Positions 26,818 through 34,336 of a stretch of 64,000 nucleotides of DNA are shown here, piece after piece. The position numbers and the translations under genes are program-made. Position 1 is the first letter of the stretch. Every line of letters begins with the position of its first letter. The stretch comes from CAVSJA01 sp963728145 (GTDB lineage Bacteria; Bacteroidota; Bacteroidia; Chitinophagales; Chitinophagaceae): NCBI GenBank assembly GCA_963728145.1, contig CAVSJA010000002.1, positions 930,001 to 994,000 on the forward strand, read 5' to 3'. The notes beneath the pieces are model-generated. The model did not search any database and was not told the origin of the DNA. It saw nothing but the letters and a program-made list of their open reading frames with translations.

Positions 26818-27624
26818 ATGGATTTTAAGGACTGGTATGACAAAGGATATGGCTGGCTGCTTGAGGCTCTACCGAGTATCTTGATTGCAATCGTTGTATT
26901 AATTGGGGGCCTATGGTTGATCAGGCTGCTTAAGAAATGGCTGAATAATATTTTAACCCGTCGGAAGGTCAATCCGAGTATCCGTCCTTTTTTATTGGGA
27001 TTGATCGGAATCACGTTCCAGATCCTGCTGGTGCTTGCAGTGATGCAGATCATCGGTATCAGGATGACGATCTTCGCGGCAGTGATCGGCGCGGTTGGTG
27101 TTGCGTTTGGATTGGCTCTTTCAGGTACATTACAAAATTTCACAGGCGGGATACTGATCCTATTGTTCAAACCCTTTAGAGCAGGAGACACCATTATCGC
27201 ACAGGGACAGGAGGGCGTTGTTTCATCCATTCAAATGTTTCATACAACCGTTCTGAGTCTCGACAACAAAACAGTTATTATCCCCAACAGCAAACTATCC
27301 AATGAAGTAATCATCAATATCAGCAGGCAGGGCATGCGACGATTGGATATTGAAATGAAATTCAATTTCGACGTTGATCCGGAACATGTGAAGAAGTTAA
27401 TAATTGATTCAATAAATTCCACCAACAAGGTTTCCGATAACCCTCCTTTGAAAATCGGTGTGTCGGCCATCGAAGCAGATGGTTTTAAATTGGGAATCTA
27501 TCTCTGGATAAAAGCGGAGGACTTTGAAGAAATAAAATTCCTGCTTCAACAAAAGATTATCGAGGATCTTAAGGCGGCAGGACGTCAAACTTCCGGGAAG
27601 CTTATCAACTACGATTTAAGATAG
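26818..27624 (+). CDS. mscS: Small-conductance mechanosensitive channel (MscS family)
   Basis: 268 residues from ATG 26818. Three N-terminal membrane helices (LPSILIAIVVLIGGLWLIRL; FLLGLIGITFQILLVLAVMQ; then the pore helix AFGLALSGTLQNFTGGILIL). The beta domain follows (FKPFRAGDTI, VIIPNSKLSNEVIIN) and a C-terminal alpha/beta domain. Standard MscS length. It opens under membrane tension to release solutes on osmotic downshift. The 3' end overlaps the convergent DUF1579 gene by 20 bases. Confidence 0.92.
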   Translation: MDFKDWYDKGYGWLLEALPSILIAIVVLIGGLWLIRLLKKWLNNILTRRKVNPSIRPFLLGLIGITFQILLVLAVMQIIGIRMTIFAAVIGAVGVAFGLALSGTLQNFTGGILILLFKPFRAGDTIIAQGQEGVVSSIQMFHTTVLSLDNKTVIIPNSKLSNEVIINISRQGMRRLDIEMKFNFDVDPEHVKKLIIDSINSTNKVSDNPPLKIGVSAIEADGFKLGIYLWIKAEDFEEIKFLLQQKIIEDLKAAGRQTSGKLINYDLR

Positions 27625-28085
27625 TTTCTACAGCTTTCGCTTCTTCGCCTTGCGGACTGATATTATAAGCAGTAATGATCAATTGATTTTGATTCCGCAT
27701 TTCAAATTCAGTTCTCCATCCCCAGCGTTCTTCAACTCCGGGCGCACCATATGAACCCAGTACCTGGAATCCATTTTTTATCTCAGACTCCTACAGAAAA
27801 CAGGATACCTGCGGACATATGAAAACCATCGATCCAGGCAGCCTGATATTCGCCGGTTTTCGGATCGGAAGAATAAATAGCCAGGCCCTTCAATGGTTTT
27901 CCCTGGAATGATCCTTCGTATTCATGCAATAGAAAATTCGCATTTACGGTTGGCTTGATAGATCCTTTACATGGGGATTCATCAACCACCACATCCGGTT
28001 CAAACCATACTTTGGTTGTTCCTTCCCAATTGCCTTCGAAAGAAGATAGAGGAAGGGTTTGGGTTTTTTCGAGTTGTTGTTCCAT
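27605..28085 (-). CDS. DUF1579 family protein (frameshifted as sequenced)
   Basis: Starts MEQQLEKTQTLPLSSFEGNW at 28085. LSSFEGNWEGTTKVWFEPD and HEYEGSFQGKPLKGLAIYSS are typical of DUF1579, a beta-barrel family of unknown function. The frame is lost after ILFSVG near 27790. Skipping one base gives SEIKNGFQVLGSYGAPGVEE, RWGWRTEFEMRNQNQLIITA and a stop at 27605, about 160 residues in all. The convergent end overlaps the channel gene. Confidence 0.75.
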
Positions 28086-28129
28086 TCTGAGTGTATTTGG
28101 AATGATTGTTTTACGCAGACCCTAAATTT

Positions 28130-28224
28130 TGATTATTAATTATTGATTATTGATTATTGATTTATTGCGGAATGTTGAGCATCGAATGGAATTAATAATC
28201 AATAATTAATAATTAATAATCAAC
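28130..28224. repeat. Inverted AT-rich tandem-repeat arms, unit attgatta
   Basis: attgattattgattattgattta on the left and aataatcaataattaataattaataatc on the right. Similar AT arms occur at 34229-34322 and 58009-58124. Confidence 0.8.
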
Positions 28225-28228
28225 CCGA

Positions 28229-28774
28229 TTACCAGATATGTCGCTTCAGTTCTTTATATCGATCATAGAATTTTCTTAATGATGCGAATTCCTGGTCTCT
28301 TGTGGCTAAACCAGAATTGCCTTTGCCTAGCGCAACGCATTGCCTGAGGACCTCACCTTCGAAGAACAGGACTTCCCCTCTTTTAATATCATCTTCATAA
28401 TAGGGATAGTACATGGATTCATATTGTTCCATGCAGATCAATCTTTCGCGATTTAAATAATACACTTCTGTGTATTCGATCGTATCAATTACATAACGTA
28501 CCTGGAAGATCACCACTTTCCCCTCGCGCATGGTATAGTGCCAGGTTTCTTTAAAGGGCAAATCGTTTTTGAGGTATTTATTTAAATGAAATGTTATTTG
28601 TGATTTTAAAGAAAGGCTGTCACTGATCTGAACCTGTTCATCAATCCAATTGCGCCAATTGTAGCGAGTTTGGGCTGTAGCATCAAATGTGTTTGCGATA
28701 ATTAATAAGAGAGAGATTACACTAATCCCATACCAACTCCTGGGAGAAAAATTGTATGAGGGAGATTTTTTCAT
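28229..28774 (-). CDS. Exported protein of unknown function
   Basis: 181 residues from ATG 28774. A hydrophobic N-terminal segment (YGISVISLLLIIANTF, then DATAQ) looks like a signal peptide. The mature part is rich in aromatic residues and beta strands (KVVIFQVRYVIDTIEYTEVY, YESMYYPYYEDDIKRGEVL), with two Cys. No family recognised. It lies just after the alpha/beta hydrolase gene on the same strand and may be cotranscribed. Confidence 0.6.
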   Translation of the reverse strand: MKKSPSYNFSPRSWYGISVISLLLIIANTFDATAQTRYNWRNWIDEQVQISDSLSLKSQITFHLNKYLKNDLPFKETWHYTMREGKVVIFQVRYVIDTIEYTEVYYLNRERLICMEQYESMYYPYYEDDIKRGEVLFFEGEVLRQCVALGKGNSGLATRDQEFASLRKFYDRYKELKRHIW

Positions 28775-28847
28775 CCTGCAAGCTCCGGGCCTTTTGGCCC
28801 GATCCACTATACAATTTAGGAAACTTTTCTCAGCATTACACGGGTCG

Positions 28848-29808
28848 TTACTTCTTCTTTGGGATTAGGTAGTCAACGAGTATTCTATAGAATTGCCGGG
28901 GTTGATCAACCCAGCTCATATGCCCGCATTTTTCGATGACCTTCACTGTACTATAACGTAAACATTCTTTTTGTAGCTGGAAGGTGGATTCGCCCTGGTC
29001 ATCCTGGCGGCCGTAAAGAATAAGTGCCGGTGTTTTAATGTTTTTAAGCTTTTCGGTGATATCCCATTTGGTACTCATTACTTCTTTATCGATAAAAGGG
29101 ATGGGTTGAAAATTAAAACCATCAAATAGCCAGTCTAATTCCTTAGCAGCATGACTCCTTTCATAGAAATGTACACGGTGAAATATTCCAAGAAATTGTT
29201 TGAATGCCTGTACTTCTTTGGAGTTAGGATCTACTCTTTTCATTGAATCCAGTTCGCGGTCGGTTTTAGTCGAGAAGATCTTTTGTAACATTTCCATTGA
29301 ATCACGTTCTGCAAAAGAAAAACGCGAATACTGGTTATCGAATAATACATCCCAGACTTTATAGGAAGGTGGGCGCAGATCCGATCAGGACCAGATTAGC
29401 CACCTGGTCAGGATGATCGGCAGCATAGTTCTGTGCCAATAGTCCTCCCCACGATATTCCTAATAGTATGATTTTATTATCTCCTCTTGCTTTTCGCAAT
29501 AGTTCGATATCTTTTAAATAGGCTTTTATATTAATAGTTTCTTCATTGATTGGAATATCGCGTGAAAGTCCGGCACCGCGTTGATGAAGCAATACGCAAG
29601 TGTAATGCGATTTCAAACTATCCATGATATTATAGGCAGGATCGTCTGGCGGTGCGCCGGGGCCACCAGTTAGAATATATAGGGGTTGGCCTATTCCTCT
29701 TTCTTCGTAGTAAAGTTTGATGGGGCCGTTGTTGAAAGATTTGATGGTTTGGGAAGACGCATTACCAAGTAATAACGAGAATAAATACAGAAGCGGGAAC
29801 TGTTTCAT
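28848..29808 (-). CDS. Exported alpha/beta hydrolase, proline iminopeptidase-like (frameshifted as sequenced)
   Basis: Start at 29808 gives a signal peptide (LYLFSLLLGNASSQ). GGPGAPPDDPAYN is the oxyanion HGGPG-like region, Ser in LLGISWGGLLAQN is the nucleophile, Asp lies in LYGRQDDQGE and His in EKCGHMSWVDQP. The frame breaks near 29372; removing one base joins LIGSAP to PSYKVWDVLFDNQYSRFSFA. Repaired length is about 320 residues, normal for the family. The peptidase assignment rests on similarity to prolyl aminopeptidases; the substrate is unknown. Confidence 0.8.
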
Positions 29809-29928
29809 AGAATAAAGATAATTGGATTTGAATGCCCCTTCAGAGCAATACAATTAAGTTTGGCATATAACGCATTGTTTATTTCAAATAGATAAAGACA
29901 ATTGGCAGAAAGCTTGCAATTCAGATTG

Positions 29929-30162
29929 CGCCCCTACGGGGCTTGAATTCGTGGGGCATGCATTTTCTACAAAGATTGAACCCCTAAAGGGGTTTAAACC
30001 TCAGAATCGAAAATTAAGATTCGAAAGCAATTTGCACTTTTAATTTACAGTCTAAACAACTCGCACCGTTGAGGTCGAACCCCTTTAGGGGTTCAATCTT
30101 TGTAGCAACGTAATTCCCCTATGAATTCAAGCCCCGTCCCGATAGCTATCGGGAGGGCGTAA
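29929..30162. repeat. MITE/REP-like element with long terminal inverted repeats
   Basis: Left half: CGCCCCTACGGGGC, then CTACAAAGATTGAACCCCTA followed by a cccctaaagggg palindrome. Right half: the same in reverse (AACCCCTTTAGGGGTTCAAT, CTTTGTAGCAACG, AAGCCCCG). The centre holds AAAATTAAGATTCGAAAGCA. The element at 62725-62972 has the same ends and the same centre in opposite orientation. No coding capacity. A further palindrome CCCGATAGCTATCGGG sits near the right end. Confidence 0.75.
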
Positions 30163-30229
30163 TCTGAAAGTCACGCATTCGGCAAATCGCGTTTAATCGC
30201 ATGAACTTACGGGTGAATGGGATCATTCA

Positions 30230-30715
30230 TTAATCAAATCTCTCTAACACTTTATGCGCCGAATGTTCCGAAACTATATACAAAGCCATTACGGCTAACA
30301 TGAGCAAGGTAATTTTAATCAGTATGATATTCTTCCAATTCATCTTGATAGTAATCATGAGTTCGCGACTTGATTTGTTGTACGTAAAATGAACAATAGC
30401 AAGAATATTTATTATGATGGCTATACCAGGAAGTAAGACGAAGATCACAGGGGTCAACCAACTTGTAGACGATTGTTGGTCAAGTCTGGCTACGAATTCG
30501 ATGAAAGCATTGCTAATTCCCCAATTCCATCCGAATGCTTCTTTTAAAATATTAACTAAAAGGAATAGAAATGGAATAATGATCAGCCAAAATCCCCAGA
30601 TTGCGCTTTTACGCGTGTTCATCAACATCAGTTTGAATTGGCGCTCGGCTACTTCGGGATTGACGGTTGGTTTTTGTAGTCTTTCCATGCGGGAATGAAA
30701 ATCGTTATCGCTCAT
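30230..30715 (-). CDS. Membrane protein of unknown function
   Basis: 161 residues. A soluble N-terminal stretch of about 35 residues (MSDNDFHSRMERLQKPTVNP) is followed by three membrane helices (IWGFWLIIIPFLFLLVNIL; TPVIFVLLPGIAIIINILAI; IILIKITLLMLAVMALYIV). It is the last gene of a probable operon with the ECF sigma factor and the serine hydrolase. An N-terminal cytoplasmic tail plus helices behind an ECF sigma gene could suggest an anti-sigma-like or sensing role, but no anti-sigma motif is seen. Confidence 0.65.
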   Translation of the reverse strand: MSDNDFHSRMERLQKPTVNPEVAERQFKLMLMNTRKSAIWGFWLIIIPFLFLLVNILKEAFGWNWGISNAFIEFVARLDQQSSTSWLTPVIFVLLPGIAIIINILAIVHFTYNKSSRELMITIKMNWKNIILIKITLLMLAVMALYIVSEHSAHKVLERFD

Positions 30716-30742
30716 GATAAATCGGTTGGTTGATTGAAAATT

Positions 30743-31906
30743 TTATCTCTGTTTGGGTACCCCATTTTCACACAATGGAGCCATGTCAACGCCGATCATT
30801 GAAAAAACTTTGCAAATGATCGGTGCGCCTATTTTTCCGCCCTCATCACTGTTTGTCAAAATAACAATTCCATTTCCTGTTTCCGGTTGGAGCATGTACA
30901 TTGACCTCCAGCCTTCATTTGCTCCATCATGCGTAATCAATTTTGTTTTCTCTGATACGGGAAAGATCTTACAACCCAGTCCATAATTTCCATTCGTGCC
31001 GGCAGCAGGTTGTAAGATCATGGCTATACTTTCAGGTTTAATAATTCCACTTCCTTTTCTCTGATTTGAATAGACCGCTACGAATTTGGCGAGATCAGCC
31101 GCCGTCGTATAAATTCCTCCGGAACCCTGTTCTATAAATTGAAATTGCGGCCAGGGATCTTTACCCGGTTTGTATGGAGTGGCTGTCGATTCTGTTAGAG
31201 CATAGCCGCTTAGGTCCATATTCAAAGGTTCAAATAGGGTTTGCTCCATGTATGTAGAAAAAGACTTACCTGTTGTTTCTTCAATTAGCAATTGCAGGAG
31301 GGTGTATCCACCACTTGAATAACTAAATTGTGTCCCAGGCTCGTTCACAACCTCTAATCTTCCATCACTTCCTTTATAACCCGCAAGAGATTCCTCAATA
31401 GTAGGTAGTTTTTCTCCTGGTAAGATTTGACCGTTATATCCTCTTACAGATAGTCCCGCAGTATGACTAAGCACTCTACGAATAGTAACTTTATTCGGAT
31501 CAAATTTATTTGCCGGCAATTTCCATTTTCGGACATATTTCATCACGGGTGAATCGAGATGAACTATTCCTTTCTCTGATAATTCAACAACTGCGAAGGC
31601 GGTTAAAGATTTTGAAACAGAGCCAATATTGAAACGAGTCCTGTTGTCAACTCCTTTGTTCTTTTGAATGTCAGCCTTTCCGTATCCCTTGGCAAAAATT
31701 ATTTCTCCATCTTTTATAACAGCGATCGATACACCGGGAATATCTTTTTCTTTTAATGTTGCAGGTACTAAAGAATCAAGCTGGTTTTCCAGGCTATCTT
31801 TTATTGAATCGGATTTTTGTGAACTCTTTTGAGAATTTCCGCAAAGCATCCCGAGCAAGCTTAATGCGGCAATTGGAAAAAATCTTTTGAATTCTGAAAT
31901 CGGCAT
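30743..31906 (-). CDS. Serine beta-lactamase-like hydrolase (class C / PBP4-like)
   Basis: 387 residues from ATG 31906. N-terminal signal, possibly a lipoprotein (SLLGMLC). The catalytic SxxK is SVSK in FNIGSVSKSLTAF. The Tyr motif is FSYSSGGYTLLQLL and the third motif is near ITHDGANEGW (H-x-G). Members are peptidases or esterases of the beta-lactamase superfamily; resistance function cannot be inferred. Lies 47 bases downstream of the sigma factor gene on the same strand. Confidence 0.85.
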   Translation of the reverse strand: MPISEFKRFFPIAALSLLGMLCGNSQKSSQKSDSIKDSLENQLDSLVPATLKEKDIPGVSIAVIKDGEIIFAKGYGKADIQKNKGVDNRTRFNIGSVSKSLTAFAVVELSEKGIVHLDSPVMKYVRKWKLPANKFDPNKVTIRRVLSHTAGLSVRGYNGQILPGEKLPTIEESLAGYKGSDGRLEVVNEPGTQFSYSSGGYTLLQLLIEETTGKSFSTYMEQTLFEPLNMDLSGYALTESTATPYKPGKDPWPQFQFIEQGSGGIYTTAADLAKFVAVYSNQRKGSGIIKPESIAMILQPAAGTNGNYGLGCKIFPVSEKTKLITHDGANEGWRSMYMLQPETGNGIVILTNSDEGGKIGAPIICKVFSMIGVDMAPLCENGVPKQR

Positions 31907-31953
31907 CGGAGAACCTTTAATAATATAATGCATAGATCTAAAATGGTTGCAAT

Positions 31954-32523
31954 TTATTTGGGAATCCTTTCAAGGGATTCTTTCAACTTGTCAAGTCCCC
32001 TCGAAATCAATGATTTCACCGTTCCTTCTTTTTTATTTAGTATCTGAGCAATTTCTTTTATGCTTTTTTCTTCGAAATACCGGAGGGCAATTACTTCCTG
32101 GTATTTTGTATCGAGCCTGGCTAACTCGCTTTGTATTTCGAGAAACTCTTTACTTTCTGCAGCTTGCTTTTCTAATGCGGCCCTTTCTGTTTCTATTCCA
32201 GGGTCATTTGGCAAATGATGAGAATATTGAATGTCTTCCAAATAAGCAGGACGATATTTGGATTTCCTGAAGTATTGATTAATCTCATTGGTTGCAATTC
32301 TAAAGATCCAGGAGGAGAGGGGGATATTTCTCCATTCAAAAAATGAAATCTTGTTGAATGCTTTCAAAAATGTTTCGGCAGCGATGTCCTTTGCAAGATT
32401 ATAATCACCTAACCGACGGAATGCATATCCGAAAACGGGTTTATAGTATTTCTCATATACAGCGGCAAAAGCTTCATTGTCCTGCTGAGCCTTTTTCAAC
32501 AAGAATTTGTCGGGATCTGTCAT
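31954..32523 (-). CDS. ECF-type RNA polymerase sigma factor
   Basis: 189 residues. Region 2 covers FAAVYEKYYKPVFGYAFRRL, DIAAETFLKAFNKISFFEWR and WIFRIATNEINQYFRK. Region 4 includes LDTKYQEVIALRYFEEKSIK, then EIAQILNKKEGTVKSLISRG. Both core regions of an ECF sigma factor are intact. It heads a run with the serine hydrolase and the membrane protein, which may be its targets or regulators. Confidence 0.88.
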   Translation of the reverse strand: MTDPDKFLLKKAQQDNEAFAAVYEKYYKPVFGYAFRRLGDYNLAKDIAAETFLKAFNKISFFEWRNIPLSSWIFRIATNEINQYFRKSKYRPAYLEDIQYSHHLPNDPGIETERAALEKQAAESKEFLEIQSELARLDTKYQEVIALRYFEEKSIKEIAQILNKKEGTVKSLISRGLDKLKESLERIPK

Positions 32524-32588
32524 TAGTACAGGATATAATGCAAGATGGGCGTAAAGGTTGCAATATTCTTTTTATTCATATTCCCGGC

Positions 32589-33146
32589 TCAGCCTTTGTA
32601 ATCCATCTTTCGCCGGATTGTTGTAGCGGCTTCTTCTCCGGCCCATTTTCGACATAAATACAAACCGAGATCGATCGAGGAAGTAACAGCTCCAGCAGTA
32701 ATAATATTATTATCATCGACGATTCTATCTGTTGAGACCTTTTGGCAGAATGGCTTCAGGGCTTCATATTCCTGGAAGTTGGTGGTAGCAGTTTTATCTT
32801 TTAGAAAACCAGCTGCACCTAAAAGCAGGCTTCCTGTGCAAACGGAAATTTTAAATTTGACAGGTTCGGCTGTTTTCAGCCAATTTAAGAATTCAGTATC
32901 CTTCATCCATTTTCTTGTACCAATTCCGCCGGGAACAATTATCGCATCATAGCTCGCCAGAGAATTTTTTATTAATTGTGCTTTCACTCCAAAACCGAAA
33001 ATATCGTGATTCATCTCTTCATAACCACAGATATCCCATTCAAGATCTGGAATAAAATTGTTTGACTTTAATTTGCTTAGCGGTTCATAGCATCCGACCA
33101 GGTCGAGCCAGGTAATTCCTTCGAAGATGATATAAGCAACCTTCAT
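32589..33146 (-). CDS. DJ-1/PfpI family protein
   Basis: 185 residues. The fold is class I glutamine amidotransferase-like: YDAIIVPGGIGTRKW and the nucleophile-elbow Cys in ISVCTGSLLLGAAGFL, then ITAGAVTSSIDLGLYLCRKW. Similar to isonitrile-hydratase or GlxA-type N-terminal domains without an attached AraC domain. Biochemical role unknown. Confidence 0.82.
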   Translation of the reverse strand: MKVAYIIFEGITWLDLVGCYEPLSKLKSNNFIPDLEWDICGYEEMNHDIFGFGVKAQLIKNSLASYDAIIVPGGIGTRKWMKDTEFLNWLKTAEPVKFKISVCTGSLLLGAAGFLKDKTATTNFQEYEALKPFCQKVSTDRIVDDNNIITAGAVTSSIDLGLYLCRKWAGEEAATTIRRKMDYKG

Positions 33147-33227
33147 GTGTGTGTTTGTCAGTCCTAACCGGACAACCGCAGAGTCCCCTGCGGGAGACTA
33201 TGCGGAGACGGCGAGCCGCATGCGAAA

Positions 33228-34220
33228 TTATCTTTTAATGGGCTGGTGCATCATCAAATGATTGATCAGGTCTTCCAGTTTATTATCCTCCATCTTACCA
33301 GTTACAAAGGAATGCCCTTTGCCATCATAATCCCACCCATTGCTTCCATCGGCATTGACACTCATTCGTCCCTGTTCCAGGTTGAAATAATTTTGATAAC
33401 CACGCACGGCGATCAAAACAGCCGTCTGGTCCCAACTCGGCCTGCCATTTCTATCATCAGGATTCATCGGAATGCTGATCGAGAATGCATCTTTAACCGG
33501 AGAACCTTTTATTTCACTATTAATAAGGGGAATACCCGTAAATAATCTGAATCCTATCTCAACCCCACTAAAAATAATTGGTGCAGGGAATTTTTCTGCC
33601 ACGATTTTTGAAGCAGCCGCATGGACATGCACATTGTATTCCCTTCCTTTGGGAAAAGCTCCAGCCATGCTCACTAATAACTTCACCTTTTTACGAATAA
33701 GCTCAACTCCATTTAGTTTCGAATATTGATCAGGTTTTGATTCGATCAGGTTGGCCATATTCGTTAAAAATCCAACTGTAATAATCGTAACGCTATTGTC
33801 AGGTTCTTGAGCCAGGATTTTTCTATACAAACTTGTGGCGTCTTCAGCCTGCCCATTGTTTTTTATATCGTGAGGATAGCGCAGGGTGATAACTGAATCC
33901 CATTTTTGTCCGCAAGCCATATTCGCACCGTTTTTTCCAACCACGCCGATTGGAATCGTGGGCCGATTGAAATAGGTATTATAAACATCTAATACCGAAG
34001 CAATGCGTGAATAACGGTTACTCGCCATTGTTGCCAGTATCCTGCATTCACCACTATCAGCTAAGGCATGCAGTAAGGTGATTGCACCTACATCATCGTA
34101 GTCGGGACCGATGTCTGTATCGAAGATTACGGAAACTGGTTTATTTGGCGATTGAGCTATTAACTGCGAATTAATGGAGATGATGAAAGTAAAAATTACT
34201 ATTAAAACATTCAACTTCAT
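33228..34220 (-). CDS. Exported nucleoside hydrolase family protein
   Basis: 330 residues with a signal peptide (FIISINSQLIAQ). The N-terminal calcium-binding motif is VIFDTDIGPDYDDVGAITLL (DTDxGxDxDD), the hallmark of inosine-uridine preferring nucleoside hydrolases. VTIITVGFLTNMANLIESKP and the C-terminal WDQTAVLIAV also fit. It would split nucleosides, or use a related substrate, in the periplasm. It lies next to the TPR-caspase gene but is separated from it by AT repeats. Confidence 0.88.
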   Translation of the reverse strand: MKLNVLIVIFTFIISINSQLIAQSPNKPVSVIFDTDIGPDYDDVGAITLLHALADSGECRILATMASNRYSRIASVLDVYNTYFNRPTIPIGVVGKNGANMACGQKWDSVITLRYPHDIKNNGQAEDATSLYRKILAQEPDNSVTIITVGFLTNMANLIESKPDQYSKLNGVELIRKKVKLLVSMAGAFPKGREYNVHVHAAASKIVAEKFPAPIIFSGVEIGFRLFTGIPLINSEIKGSPVKDAFSISIPMNPDDRNGRPSWDQTAVLIAVRGYQNYFNLEQGRMSVNADGSNGWDYDGKGHSFVTGKMEDNKLEDLINHLMMHQPIKR

Positions 34221-34228
34221 GCCGGAAT

Positions 34229-34322
34229 TATTGATTATTAATTATTGATTATTGATTATTAGTTCCTCTTCTATCTGCGGTAGCAATAATAAATAATCAA
34301 TAATTAATAATCAATAATAAAG
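34229..34322. repeat. Inverted AT-rich tandem-repeat arms, unit attgatta
   Basis: attattgattattaattattgattattg on the left and ataaataatcaataattaataatcaata on the right, with a 40-base spacer. It separates the caspase gene from the nucleoside hydrolase gene. Confidence 0.8.
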
Positions 34323-34336
34323 AATTTTTACGGAAA

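Noticed and set aside
30743..31906. Beta-lactam resistance gene
   Set aside because: The SxxK/YSS pattern defines a broad hydrolase superfamily, and nothing points to antibiotic hydrolysis.
30230..32523. Sigma/anti-sigma pair controlling a TonB-dependent uptake system
   Set aside because: The membrane protein has no FecR or zinc-type anti-sigma motif, and there is no SusC/SusD pair in the window.
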